Positions 1-7,863 of a stretch of DNA of 64,000 bases are shown one piece after another (position 1 is the first letter of the stretch; every line of letters begins with the position of its first letter). The position numbers were made by a program, and so were the translations under genes. A model generated the notes under the pieces. It did not search any database, was not told where the DNA came from, and worked only from the letters and a program-made list of their open reading frames with translations. The stretch comes from CAILDB01 sp049695975 (GTDB lineage: Bacteria > Patescibacteriota > Minisyncoccia > Phycocordibacterales > GWA1-40-21): NCBI GenBank assembly GCA_049695975.1, contig JBAVTE010000027.1, positions 62,001 to 126,000 of the forward strand. Reading direction: 5' to 3'.

Positions 1-549
1 AATGAAAAAGAAATTCCTCTTATAAAAGGGTTATGTCTTTTGACAATGAAGCCAATCCTATATGTTTTGAATAAAAAATCTGGCGGAAAAAATCTTGACG
101 ATTTAAACGATGAACGGTATCAAAAACTTTTAACATTCTTCAGAGAAACAAACTCAAAATATGTAATCGTAGATGCAGGAATTGAAAATGAACTAAAAGA
201 ATTTGAGGGTGTAGATAAATATGATATGAGGGAAGGTTTGGGGGTCAAAGATGATGGAATAAATGATTTGATAAAAGCCGGTTATGACCTCCTCGGACTT
301 ATCACTTATTTTACTACCGGAGAAGATGAAACTCGCGCTTGGACTATCAAGAAAGGTTGGACTGCACCTGAAGCCGGGACGGCTATTCACGGAGATTTCA
401 AAGACAAGTTTATCAGAGCCGAGGTTATTTTCTGGCAAAACCTTTTAGATGCTGGTTCATACGGGAATGCTCGTGAAAAAGGACTAGTTCGCACAGAAGG
501 GAAGGAATATATAGTTAAAGATGGTGATGTGGTGGAATTTAAAATATAG
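1..549 (+). CDS. ychF: Ribosome-associated GTPase/ATPase YchF, C-terminal part (cut by window edge)
   Basis: The reading frame is open from the first base, so the 5' part lies outside the window; about 182 C-terminal residues are seen. The end carries the YchF TGS-type domain, with the family-typical stretches GLITYFTTGEDETRAW and AREKGLVRTEGKEYIVKDGD. YchF is an Obg-family P-loop protein that prefers ATP and binds ribosomes. The P-loop itself is not in view. An in-frame TTG and an ATG at 40-48 are internal codons of the family core, not starts. The gene ends 62 nt before the next one, with no clear terminator between them. Confidence 0.93.
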   Translation, partial: NEKEIPLIKGLCLLTMKPILYVLNKKSGGKNLDDLNDERYQKLLTFFRETNSKYVIVDAGIENELKEFEGVDKYDMREGLGVKDDGINDLIKAGYDLLGLITYFTTGEDETRAWTIKKGWTAPEAGTAIHGDFKDKFIRAEVIFWQNLLDAGSYGNAREKGLVRTEGKEYIVKDGDVVEFKI

Positions 550-611
550 GACCTGATTTAAATTTTATTTTGTGGTATTATTGTAGTGTTATTAGTTATT
601 AATTTAAAACT

Positions 612-1172
612 ATGGAAAATACACAAACAGAACCGAAAAAATATTCTCCTGTTATCAAGTGGTCACTCGTCGTAGGAATAGTAATCGTATTAAATTTATT
701 TTTTAATTACTTGATCTCTCTAGTTTACAAAGCCCCAGAATATAATAATTTCTGTAAACAAGAACAAATAATGCCAGTAGCAAATACTAGGGACGCTTGT
801 TTGACAGCTGGTGGACAGTGGAGTGAATACAATCAAATAGATCCAAACACTACACCAGCAAAAGTGATTGGTGTTACTGGAAATTGCAACACACAATACA
901 CTTGCGGTAAAAATTTTGATGTTGCAAACAAGAGTTTTGAAAGAAATGTTTTTGTCGTACTTGTTGTTGTTGGCGTGATTCTTGTCGCATTGAGTTTTAT
1001 TTTAGTTTTTAATTGGATTGTTTCAGTATCTTTCTCAATGGGAGGAATTTTGTCAATTATTATTGCTTCGATGAGATATTGGGGGAATGCAGACAATCTT
1101 ATTAGGGTTCTAATATTATTCTTTGCACTTGTCGCTCTTATTTATTTTGCAATTAAAAAGTTTACAAATTAA
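612..1172 (+). CDS. Four-helix membrane protein of unknown function
   Basis: Predicted 186-residue protein that I do not recognise. Hydrophobic segments are visible at about residues 17-39, 112-134, 136-153 and 162-181. The loop between the first two helices (about 40-110) holds four cysteines (C48, C63, C92, C98), which could form two disulfides if the loop faces outward. Both termini are short and hydrophilic, with a charged IKKFTN end. Many CPR genomes carry small proteins of this shape with no assigned role. The reading frame is clean, and a hairpin terminator follows 55 nt downstream. Confidence 0.7.
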   Translation: MENTQTEPKKYSPVIKWSLVVGIVIVLNLFFNYLISLVYKAPEYNNFCKQEQIMPVANTRDACLTAGGQWSEYNQIDPNTTPAKVIGVTGNCNTQYTCGKNFDVANKSFERNVFVVLVVVGVILVALSFILVFNWIVSVSFSMGGILSIIIASMRYWGNADNLIRVLILFFALVALIYFAIKKFTN

Positions 1173-1226
1173 TTTTCAAAAATAATAAAATGTGGGTCAC
1201 ATTTGCTTATTGCTAGTAGAAATAAA

Positions 1227-1255
1227 AAAGCGAGTCCCGTCGTGGGGCTCGCTTT
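1227..1255. terminator. Hairpin terminator between converging genes
   Basis: The arms AAAGCGAGTCCC and GGGCTCGCTTT form a stable hairpin. It lies between the membrane protein on the plus strand and the small zinc protein on the minus strand, so it can serve both. The flanking A and T runs are short. Confidence 0.75.
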
Positions 1256-1276
1256 AAAATGATCGCATCTAAACAA

Positions 1277-1477
1277 CTAAATAACGAGTCTACACTCAAT
1301 GGGAAATTTTGTTTTACATTCATCACAAACTATCCCCACACCTTCAATATGTTCCCAACTATTCTTTGAAATGATTAGTTTGATAGGCGTATCTAAAATG
1401 TCTCCTTCCAATTCTTTTCCACAGTGGTTTCCACAAATCACAAAATACCTAAGATGTAATTTGCCTATTTCCATCAT
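1277..1477 (-). CDS. Small four-cysteine (zinc-ribbon-like) protein
   Basis: 66-residue protein with C15-x3-C19 and C51-x2-C54, plus C62, a spacing that suggests a zinc-binding ribbon. No family is recognised. The start at 1477 is supported by a strong Shine-Dalgarno sequence, AAGGAG, 8 nt upstream of ATG on the minus strand. That is unusual here, because most genes in the window have leaderless-type starts. An overlapping open frame on the plus strand has no such signal and is judged spurious. The gene converges on the upstream membrane protein and shares its terminator hairpin. The SD-type start hints at separate origin or high expression; this is inference. Confidence 0.6.
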   Translation of the reverse strand: MMEIGKLHLRYFVICGNHCGKELEGDILDTPIKLIISKNSWEHIEGVGIVCDECKTKFPIECRLVI

Positions 1478-1547
1478 AAAGATCTCCTTATAATTAATTG
1501 TTTATGTTCTTCTATTAAAAATTTATCATATATGATATAACTTTGCA

Positions 1548-2771
1548 ATGACAGTTAAACAAAAAAAATCTCAAAAAGTCTTCGTGGGAATGTCTGGGGG
1601 AGTCGACTCTTCCGTTTCTGCAGCACTTTTAAAAAAGGATGGGTATGACGTAACTGGAGTTTTTATAAAAGTTTGGCAACCTGACTTTGTAGAATGCACT
1701 TGGCGAGAAGATAGACTTGACGCGATGAGAGTTTGTGCCAAACTTCACATACCTTTTTTTACACTTGATTTGGAAAAAGAATATAAAAAAGAAGTCGCTG
1801 ACTATATGATAGATGAGTACAAAAAAGGAAAAACTCCGAATCCTGATGTAATGTGTAATAAATATGTAAAGTTCGGCGCTTTTTTTGATTGGGCTATAAA
1901 GCAGGGTGCTGATTTTGTGGCGACGGGGCATTATGCACGCGCAAGCAAAGTTCTAGAAGATAGTTCGTCGGAGTACGGGTTGGCTGCCCAGCGGGAAGTC
2001 AACCTCAAGTCTCGGCCTCGCTCGTCCGCTCCAGAAAGCGGACACCTGTGGCCTGTCTCGGCCTGCGAAGCCTCCAAAAACGAACTATCTTCTAGGACTT
2101 TACCTACCCAACTCTTGGCCGGCAAAGACAAGAATAAAGACCAATCATATTTTCTCTGGACTCTTACTCAAAAGCAATTACAAAAAACACTTTTTCCGAT
2201 AGGCAACACCGAAAAACCAGAGGTCAGAAAAATTGCCAAAAAGCTCGGACTTTCGACTGCGGAGAAAAAGGATAGTCAGGGTGTTTGCTTCCTCGGCAAA
2301 TTTGATATGAAAGATTTTTTGAATCATTATATAAAAGAATGTCTTGGAAAAGTTTTAAATGAAAAAGGGGAGGTGGTAGGTAGTCATAATGGAGCAATAT
2401 TTCTCACAATAGGGCAGAGACATGGTTTTAAAATTATAAAAAAAACAAATTCGAGCAAACCACTTTTTGTGATAGCAAAAAATTTACAAAAAAATACAAT
2501 TACTGTTTCTGAAAATCCAGTACAAGATACAGGTGAGTCCAAAGAAATTGAAATAGAGAAAGTCAGCTGGACGGGAGGAGTGGATCCAGATTTATCAAAA
2601 AGATATTTTGCCAGAATCCGATATAGACAAACGCTTTTACCGTGTAAAATCAAAAAAAGTGTTGGTAGCGTTGTCATTTCTTTTGAAGAATCACAAAAAG
2701 CAGTTTCCTCGGGACAATCTCTAGTAATATATGATGGGGAAGTATGCCTCGGTGGCGGAATAATAAAATAA
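1548..2771 (+). CDS. mnmA: tRNA-specific 2-thiouridylase MnmA with an in-frame palindromic insertion
   Basis: MnmA thiolates U34 of the Glu, Gln and Lys tRNAs using ATP and a sulfur relay. Visible are the PP-loop SGGVDSS (residues 16-22), the first catalytic cysteine in NPDVMCNKY (C103), GHYAR (128-131), DKNKDQSYFL, the second cysteine in GVCFLG (C247) and the C-terminal beta-barrel. The protein has 407 residues against about 360 for the family. The excess lies at residues 134-185, between GHYAR and the KDQSYF motif, and is encoded by a 155-bp inverted repeat. Start: TATAAC ends 6 nt before the ATG. Both catalytic cysteines remain, so activity is plausible. Confidence 0.93.
   Translation: MTVKQKKSQKVFVGMSGGVDSSVSAALLKKDGYDVTGVFIKVWQPDFVECTWREDRLDAMRVCAKLHIPFFTLDLEKEYKKEVADYMIDEYKKGKTPNPDVMCNKYVKFGAFFDWAIKQGADFVATGHYARASKVLEDSSSEYGLAAQREVNLKSRPRSSAPESGHLWPVSACEASKNELSSRTLPTQLLAGKDKNKDQSYFLWTLTQKQLQKTLFPIGNTEKPEVRKIAKKLGLSTAEKKDSQGVCFLGKFDMKDFLNHYIKECLGKVLNEKGEVVGSHNGAIFLTIGQRHGFKIIKKTNSSKPLFVIAKNLQKNTITVSENPVQDTGESKEIEIEKVSWTGGVDPDLSKRYFARIRYRQTLLPCKIKKSVGSVVISFEESQKAVSSGQSLVIYDGEVCLGGGIIK
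1947..2101. repeat. Palindromic element inserted in frame within mnmA
   Basis: The ends are 22-nt inverted repeats, 1947-1968 (starting AAAGTTCTAGAAG) and 2080-2101 (ending CTTCTAGGACTTT), with one mismatch. The interior is markedly GC-richer than mnmA and contains a smaller hairpin, GTCCGCT/AGCGGAC. The element keeps the frame open and adds about 52 residues rich in S, R, P and A at a surface-loop position of MnmA. This resembles the coding-sequence palindromes known in Rickettsia (RPE), but no sequence relationship is claimed. Confidence 0.85.
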
Positions 2772-2787
2772 ACGGTATAATCCCTCT

Positions 2788-3639
2788 ATGCCAGAATTTT
2801 ATATAACGAAATATAATGGAGACAAAGAACTTTTTGATCCACAGAAATTAAAATTATCTCTTTTAAATATCGGAGCCATACCAGACGTGGCGGATCTTGT
2901 AATGGAAGAAGTTTCTAAAAATATTAAAGACGGCTCATCTACTCGTGAGATTTATCGGATGGCTTTTGCTTTTCTGAAAAAGAGAGAAAGGCCTGTCGCT
3001 ATAAGATATTCTTTAAAGAAAGCAATAGCTGACCTTGGTCCCACAGGATTTCCTTTTGAAAAATTTGTGGCAGAAATTTTTAAGGCTCAAGGTTATAATG
3101 TAGAAACAGACAAAATTATCAAAGGACATTGTGTTGAGCACGAGATAGATGTTCTGGCATGGAATGAGCATGAATTAATTTTAACGGAAGCAAAATTTCA
3201 CACTGATTTCAGTATGAAATCAGATTTGAAAGTCGCCCTATATATAAAAGCAAGATTTGATGATCTAGCAAACACAAAGATTATGATAGGGGGCAAGGAA
3301 AGGACGATGACAGAAGGTTGGCTCGTTACAAATACCAAATTCAGCCAAACCGCCATTGAATATGGCCAGTGTCAAAATCTAAACATGGTCGGATGGAATT
3401 ACCCTTTTGGAAATAATCTACATAATATGATAGAAAAGGCCGAGCTCATTCCTCTCACAGCACTTACTACACTAAATACATCAGAAAAACATATATTTTT
3501 ATCTCGTGGTATTGTCTTATCTACAAGTTTGTTAGACGAGTCTCTTTTAAAAGAGTTCAATTTTTCCGAAACTAGAATCAAAAATATAAAAACAGAAGTA
3601 AGCGAGCTTTGCGAACATTGTAAATTACAAATAAAATAA
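2788..3639 (+). CDS. ATP-cone / Mrr-like restriction endonuclease domain protein
   Basis: 283 residues. Residues 1-90 look like an ATP-cone (nucleotide-sensing domain, as in NrdR and ribonucleotide reductase). Residues about 90-230 form a PD-(D/E)XK nuclease of the Mrr type with HEIDVLAW (D121) and LTEAK (E134-x-K136). The C-terminus has CEHC, perhaps a metal site. The combination suggests a nuclease gated by nucleotide binding. Start: TATAAT at 2776-2781 ends 6 nt before ATG. The next gene, another PD-(D/E)XK protein, begins 1 nt after the stop, so the two are probably co-expressed. A role in DNA repair or defence is inferred. Confidence 0.8.
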   Translation: MPEFYITKYNGDKELFDPQKLKLSLLNIGAIPDVADLVMEEVSKNIKDGSSTREIYRMAFAFLKKRERPVAIRYSLKKAIADLGPTGFPFEKFVAEIFKAQGYNVETDKIIKGHCVEHEIDVLAWNEHELILTEAKFHTDFSMKSDLKVALYIKARFDDLANTKIMIGGKERTMTEGWLVTNTKFSQTAIEYGQCQNLNMVGWNYPFGNNLHNMIEKAELIPLTALTTLNTSEKHIFLSRGIVLSTSLLDESLLKEFNFSETRIKNIKTEVSELCEHCKLQIK

Positions 3640-3640
3640 A

Positions 3641-4450
3641 ATGGCATTTGAATACAAAAAAAGAACAAGAGGTGTCTACAATCCGAGTGACAAAGAATCA
3701 TTTCGTCTTTCTCGTTCTAAAATTGATTTATTTGTGCAGTGCCCCCGATGTTTTTATTTAGATATTCGTTTTGGTACAGGTCGTCCGTCATCTTTCCCAT
3801 TTACATTAAACAACGCAGTAGATTTACTCATGAAAAAAGAGTTTGACATTCATCGCGTTGCTCAGACCGCACATCCCCTTATGAAAAAGTATGGCATAGA
3901 TGCTGTGCCTTTCAATGATCCACGAATGGAAGAATGGCGAGACGCAATGCGTAGAGGAATATCTTTTTTGCACAAACCGACGAATCTCCCGATCAGAGGT
4001 GGCATAGATGATGTATGGGTAGATCCAAAAGGTCAGCTTATGATTGTAGATTATAAAGCTACAAGCAAAGACGAAGAGATCACTTTAAATGACGAATGGA
4101 AAGACGCCTACAAACGCCAAATGGAAATCTATCAATGGCTTTTCAAACAAAACGGTTTCAAAGTATCTGAAACAGGATATTTCGTGTATGTAAACGGAAA
4201 GACAGACAAAGAAGCTTTTGACGGCAAGCTAGAATTTGATATTTCCATTCTTCCTTACAAAGGCAACACAGATTGGATAGAAAAAGTTATTTTTGATATG
4301 AAAAAATGTCTAGAGTCAGAAGTTCCTCCAGACCCTGCCGAAAAATGCGAATTTTGTGCATATAGGAAAATCACCGGCCAAGTCCTCCTCGATATTTCCA
4401 AAACGCAAAAACTTAAAAAACAAGAAAAATCCGACAAAACACTTTTTTAG
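3641..4450 (+). CDS. PD-(D/E)XK nuclease of the RecB/Cas4-like type
   Basis: 269 residues. SRSKIDLFVQCPRCFYLD near the N-terminus is typical of RecB/Cas4-like nucleases. The core motifs are GGIDDVW (residues 120-126), IVDYKAT (D137-x-K139) and QMEIYQW (Q160 to Y164). CPRC (C34, C37) and CEFC (C236, C239) could together bind an Fe-S cluster or zinc, as in AddB and Cas4, although the spacing differs. No cas genes or repeats are nearby, so Cas4 in the CRISPR sense is rejected. It is tightly coupled to the upstream ATP-cone nuclease (1-nt gap). The substrate is unknown. Confidence 0.8.
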   Translation: MAFEYKKRTRGVYNPSDKESFRLSRSKIDLFVQCPRCFYLDIRFGTGRPSSFPFTLNNAVDLLMKKEFDIHRVAQTAHPLMKKYGIDAVPFNDPRMEEWRDAMRRGISFLHKPTNLPIRGGIDDVWVDPKGQLMIVDYKATSKDEEITLNDEWKDAYKRQMEIYQWLFKQNGFKVSETGYFVYVNGKTDKEAFDGKLEFDISILPYKGNTDWIEKVIFDMKKCLESEVPPDPAEKCEFCAYRKITGQVLLDISKTQKLKKQEKSDKTLF

Positions 4451-4458
4451 ACAAAAAA

Positions 4459-5091
4459 ATGTCAAAATTAAAAATAATTTACAATAAGGATTTCGATGTT
4501 AAACGGGTTATAAATACAATTAAAAAAATAGATTGGTTTGTTGAGAATAAATATGAATATAAGAAATTTTCATTCCCAAAAGTATTAGACGTAGAAAAAC
4601 TGAAAGATTATTCAGATGAAGAAATAGAAAATGCTGTTATATCTGAATATGATGAAGAAGTTTATAAAAAGAATGAAACTTTTTTAATTAATCATTGGTA
4701 TAAAATATCAGAAGAAATAAAGAACAGTTTTTCAAAAAGCTCTATTCCTGTACAAAATGAATATATAATATATTTTACAAAATATGGTACAGGGGGTAGT
4801 TATAACCTACCAAATACTGTAATTATAAATTTAACTAGCCGTTGGGAGGTTGGAATGTTGAGAACGATAATCCACGAGATTATTCATCTTGCTATAGAAG
4901 AAAATATAATTAAATATAAAATAGGGCAAGCACAAAAGGAAAGAATTGTAGACCTATTTTTCGTCTACAATTTTCCAAGAAGAGTATATATGCAAAATGT
5001 TTATAATTCTACAAATACAGGAAAAATTGATCAAACATTTGATGATAATTTTCCTGACATGAATGCTGTTATTGAAAAATCTTCCCAATAA
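4459..5091 (+). CDS. Putative zinc metallopeptidase (HExxH)
   Basis: 210 residues without a recognised family name. HEIIH at residues 139-143 is followed by E161 in QKERIVD, the arrangement expected for a gluzincin-like site (two His and a distal Glu). No signal peptide or membrane segment is seen, so it is probably cytoplasmic. It starts 8 nt after the upstream nuclease gene and may share its transcript. Codon use is AT-rich like its surroundings. It could instead be a non-peptidase zinc protein, since only the motif supports the call. Confidence 0.6.
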   Translation: MSKLKIIYNKDFDVKRVINTIKKIDWFVENKYEYKKFSFPKVLDVEKLKDYSDEEIENAVISEYDEEVYKKNETFLINHWYKISEEIKNSFSKSSIPVQNEYIIYFTKYGTGGSYNLPNTVIINLTSRWEVGMLRTIIHEIIHLAIEENIIKYKIGQAQKERIVDLFFVYNFPRRVYMQNVYNSTNTGKIDQTFDDNFPDMNAVIEKSSQ

Positions 5092-5132
5092 AGTTTGACC
5101 GTGCAATTATCAAAAAGAATAAATATATAAAT

Positions 5133-5546
5133 ATGCAAATAAAAGCTCAAGCAATAGTTTATAAAATAATAAAAGGAGAAATTTACTGTCTATGTTTAAA
5201 GAGATGTCTTTCGGATGGTGGTTTTTGGCATGTTATTACAGGTACTTTTGAAGATGCTGAGAACGATAAATCATGTCTTCAGAGAGAAATTATGGAAGAA
5301 CTTGGTGAGCAAAAAATTCTAAATATTTCCCCGAGGTTAAAGGAATGGATATGGAAGAAAAATAATGATGATATTGTAATATATGATTATGCTCTTTGTT
5401 TGGATGATAATGATATTATTTTAAACGAAGAACATACTGAATTTGTTTGGCTAAAACCAGAAGAAGCCTATAATAAATATGAAAAAACTTCCGCAAAAGA
5501 AATGATTAGTTTACTGAAAAATTATTTATTTCAAATTAATGAATAA
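5133..5546 (+). CDS. Nudix hydrolase
   Basis: 137 residues with a complete Nudix box at residues 37-58: G-x5-E-x7-REIMEELG. Nudix proteins cleave nucleoside diphosphates linked to another group. The RCLSDGGFWHVITGTFE entry to the box resembles the dATP/dihydroneopterin triphosphate pyrophosphohydrolase subgroup (NudB-like), but the substrate cannot be fixed from the sequence. The gene precedes the truncated ddl gene, with a leaderless-type promoter for ddl lying just after its stop. Confidence 0.85.
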   Translation: MQIKAQAIVYKIIKGEIYCLCLKRCLSDGGFWHVITGTFEDAENDKSCLQREIMEELGEQKILNISPRLKEWIWKKNNDDIVIYDYALCLDDNDIILNEEHTEFVWLKPEEAYNKYEKTSAKEMISLLKNYLFQINE

Positions 5547-5588
5547 ATGCAAGATAATTACGAGAGATTAGGTGTATATTATAAAGCT

Positions 5589-6353
5589 ATGAAAAAAAAT
5601 AAAAAAATACATATTGCCGTTTTATTTGGTGGAAAATCGGCTGAACATGAAGTATCAATTAGGTCGGCACAAAGCATTTATAATGCTCTTGATAAGCAAA
5701 AATATGACATTACTCTTATTGGCATAGATAAAAATGGTGTTTGGATTCCTTTTAATACGGAGAAATTACTTTCCAGCAAGAGAATACTTTTGAGTGAACA
5801 AAATATGAATGTTAGCACAGCTGTAGCCTCTTATGGTACTAATGGAGAATTTTTAGCAAAGAAAGGTAATGGTGGTATGAAAAAAGTTGACATTGTCTTC
5901 CCGGTTCTTCACGGTCCTTTTGGCGAGGACGGCACAATTCAAGGTTTGTTAAAGTTAGCTAATGTCCCTTTTGTCGGAGCGGGTGTTCTAGGTTCGGCGG
6001 TTGGAATGGATAAAGATGTTGCGAAGAGACTTTTACGAGATGCCGGTCTACCGACTGCCCACTTTCATGTTTATAACGAATATGAGAAAAAAACTATTTC
6101 ATTTGAAAAAATTAAGGTAAACCTTGGATTACCATTTTTTATTAAACCAGCAAATCTCGGATCTTCTGTTGGTATCACAAAGGTTCATAATAAAGCTGAA
6201 TTTTTAAAGGCAATAAATTCTGCATTTCACTATGACAATAAAATCCTTATTGAGGAATATATAAGGGGCAAGGAAATTGAGTGTTCTGTATTAGGTAATG
6301 GAAAGCCAACCGCATCAGTTTGTGGGGAAATTATTCCTCATCAATCCTCCTAG
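5589..6353 (+). pseudogene. ddl: D-alanine--D-alanine ligase, truncated at the C-terminus
   Basis: The N-terminal domain (AVLFGGKSAEHEVSIRSA), the VLHGPFGEDGTIQGLL motif, MDKDVAKRLL and the ATP-grasp start (FIKPANLGSSVGITKV) are intact. The frame stops right after SVCGEIIPHQSS, giving 254 residues where the family has about 350. The missing part holds the DFF and NExNxxPG motifs that bind Mg2+ and close the active site, so this copy should not be active. Nothing resembling the lost part follows. Start chosen at 5589, because TATTAT at 5577-5582 ends 6 nt before that ATG. A working ddl is presumably elsewhere. Confidence 0.85.
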
Positions 6354-6381
6354 GATAAATAAAGTTAGCATCAGTATAGTC

Positions 6382-6447
6382 GGGTCCTTGCGCGTCTGAA
6401 TTGATATATTTAATATTTCGATTCAGATTGCGCAAGGCCCTTTTTTT
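6382..6447 (+). terminator. Hairpin terminator after truncated ddl
   Basis: GGGTCCTTGCGC and GCGCAAGGCCC form the base of a long imperfect hairpin, extended by GTCTGAATT/GATTCAGAT, and a run of seven T follows. It ends the transcript from the mnmA-to-ddl side. Confidence 0.75.
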
Positions 6448-6644
6448 ATATTTTTTTATTTTAATTTTTTCAACTTGGACATGTCATGTCCAAGTCTAAT
6501 TATCAAGTCTAAACCTTGCTACGCCTTGTAATTCCTGCGGAGGCAGGAATCCATCTTCTCTTCATCCAATCTTTTTCCGTCTGTTATTGCGAGAAAGTTT
6601 CTGACGAAGCAATCAAGTATTTTATCTTCTGACCCTAAAAGTTC
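6448..6644. repeat. Gap with degenerate dispersed palindromic repeats
   Basis: No gene is seen. The gap holds ACTTGGACATG/CATGTCCAAGT (about 6473-6495), a TCAAG...CCTTGCTACGCCTTG segment, AATTCCTGCGGAGGCAGGAATC (about 6531-6552) and a TTATTGCGAG...GAAGCAATCAAG segment (about 6580-6616). Relatives of these motifs recur near 10.3, 11.3, 26.0 and 46.5 kb. Confidence 0.65.
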
Positions 6645-7241
6645 TTAGCAAGGAATTTCCTTGCTATGTGAATTGGAATAGTCTAAAAGATTTTTAATTT
6701 CCTTAACATAATTTGGATTTGAAATATCATGGTCTGAGTTTGAAACAATTATTCTCTTTTTCTTACCTTTCCACAGATCAAAATATTTTTTGTCACCATT
6801 TGGAAATAAATCTTTTTCTTCTGAACCACATAAGAATATTGCAGGTGTTTTTGTATTATTAGGAAAATCTTGTTTTCTAAAAGCAGTAAACCTCCTCCTA
6901 CCAAGAATTTTTTCTGCTATTTTTGGCAAAAAATTAATATCATTACTGAAATATGGAGATAAAGAACATAAAATTAGTTTTGAAAAAGTATGATATTTTG
7001 TGGACAATACTGCGATATATGCACCGAGAGAAAATGCTAGAATTATAGAGTCATTTTGATAATTTTTATCAATAATTTTATTAAAGTCCTCTAGCCATCT
7101 TTCTATTGTATTCCATTTCCATTTTGGCTGATAGAATACAACATTATATTTTTTTGATTTTAAATACTCAATAAAATCTAAATATGGAGCATCTCTTAAA
7201 CTTTCACCAAATCCAGGAATGATATAAATTGTTTGTTTCAT
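6645..7241 (-). CDS. Alpha/beta hydrolase
   Basis: 198 residues from the ATG at 7241, where YIIPGFGES begins the fold. The nucleophile elbow is AFSLG (S71), the acid is probably in the GSEEKDLF stretch, and the catalytic histidine is in SDHD near the end. No signal peptide is visible, so a cytoplasmic esterase or hydrolase is likely; the substrate is unknown. An upstream in-frame ATG (7313) would add 24 residues not expected for the fold. The last codons overlap a small hairpin (TAGCAAGGA/TCCTTGCTA) of the dispersed repeat kind. Confidence 0.75.
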   Translation of the reverse strand: MKQTIYIIPGFGESLRDAPYLDFIEYLKSKKYNVVFYQPKWKWNTIERWLEDFNKIIDKNYQNDSIILAFSLGAYIAVLSTKYHTFSKLILCSLSPYFSNDINFLPKIAEKILGRRRFTAFRKQDFPNNTKTPAIFLCGSEEKDLFPNGDKKYFDLWKGKKKRIIVSNSDHDISNPNYVKEIKNLLDYSNSHSKEIPC

Positions 7242-7341
7242 TGATAGTATTTTATCATATAAATAAAAAAGAGGTGATACTTTGCCTACTTTTTGAAATT
7301 TGAAATAAAACAAGTGTTTTTTCTGTGCATAACACCCCCCA

Positions 7342-7370
7342 TTGACGCTAATTTTACTATTTGTTACAAT
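7342..7370 (+). promoter_or_regulatory. Sigma70-type promoter of the peptide/radical SAM locus
   Basis: TTGACG (7342-7347), a 17-nt spacer and TACAAT (7365-7370) predict a start near 7377 and a 67-nt leader. The leader holds a small hairpin (CCTTAG/CTAAGG, 7383-7399) and a strong SD before 7444. Confidence 0.75.
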
Positions 7371-7443
7371 TTACAGTAGAAACCTTAGGTGTTCTAAGGT
7401 AGAGTAGGTTAGATAAGTTCATTAACAGAGAAAGGAGGTCTTT

Positions 7444-7563
7444 ATGCAGAGCCCAACTAAGAAGATGTTCAGTAAGAAAACGTTGAAGAACTCGTTTTTG
7501 CGGAGGAGGGTGTCTAGGGTCAGGTTGACTCAGGCCCTGAATGCCAGTAAGCCGGGAAGTTAA
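7444..7563 (+). CDS. 39-residue basic peptide, candidate RiPP precursor
   Basis: An ATG at 7444 with the excellent Shine-Dalgarno AAAGGAGGT 5 nt upstream opens a 39-residue frame ending at TAA 7561-7563. The peptide has eleven K/R residues, no acidic residue and no cysteine. It starts MQSPTKKMFSKK and ends ALNASKPGS. It has its own promoter and is followed by a perfect terminator and then an RRE-radical SAM-SPASM gene, the usual layout of a RiPP precursor and its maturase. Lack of Cys argues against a sactipeptide. FSK (9-11) and FLR (18-20) fit the aromatic-x-basic pattern of some cyclophane substrates, which is speculation. A regulatory leader peptide is the main alternative. Confidence 0.55.
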   Translation: MQSPTKKMFSKKTLKNSFLRRRVSRVRLTQALNASKPGS

Positions 7564-7582
7564 TCCCATATTGGTGGTTGTC

Positions 7583-7620
7583 AGGTGGAACGCTCCGTAT
7601 GAGCGTTCCACCTATTTTTT
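7583..7620 (+). terminator. Perfect intrinsic terminator between peptide and maturase
   Basis: A 13-bp perfect stem (AGGTGGAACGCTC, 7583-7595, with 7601-7613) and a 5-nt loop are followed by A and a T run. Placed here, it would give high peptide and low maturase expression by partial read-through, as in many RiPP loci. Confidence 0.85.
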
Positions 7621-7648
7621 TTGTTGTTTTTTGAATAAGGAGAATATC

Positions 7649-7858
7649 GTGAATGACAAATATGTAGCTCTTGTGGAAAACTTTACGTTGAAACAGTCTG
7701 TCACTTCTAGTGTCTTGTATTGTCTGAAGAGTGGTGCAATTTATGATCTTTCATTAGATCAAGTCGAGTTCTACATTTACTTGATGGATCTCAGACTATT
7801 GATCAGGTTATTGATAAATACCATAGGAAATCTAGATCCACAGTTGTACAGTTTCTAA
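7649..7858 (+). pseudogene. RRE (PqqD-like) N-terminal part of the radical SAM protein, frameshifted
   Basis: GTG at 7649 with SD AAGGAG 8 nt upstream starts VNDKYVALVENFTLKQS. This frame reads well to about 7783 and then degrades and stops at 7858. The neighbouring frame continues the domain from LDGSQTIDQVIDKY through STVVQFLNHLKG straight into the radical SAM protein. Joining the two at about 7781-7784 with a -1 step (one base missing) gives a PqqD-like RRE of about 90 residues, the domain that binds precursor leaders in RiPP enzymes. The break may be a real mutation, an assembly error or, less likely, programmed frameshifting; no classical slippery heptamer is obvious. Confidence 0.7.
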
Positions 7859-7863
7859 ACCAC

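Noticed and set aside
3641..4450. Cas4 of a CRISPR system
   Set aside because: No repeats, spacers or other cas genes are in the window; RecB-like motifs alone do not support it.
7357..7611. An 84-codon open frame on the minus strand across the peptide gene
   Set aside because: It is antisense to the SD-led 39-residue frame, the leader and the terminator, and it has no SD or promoter of its own.
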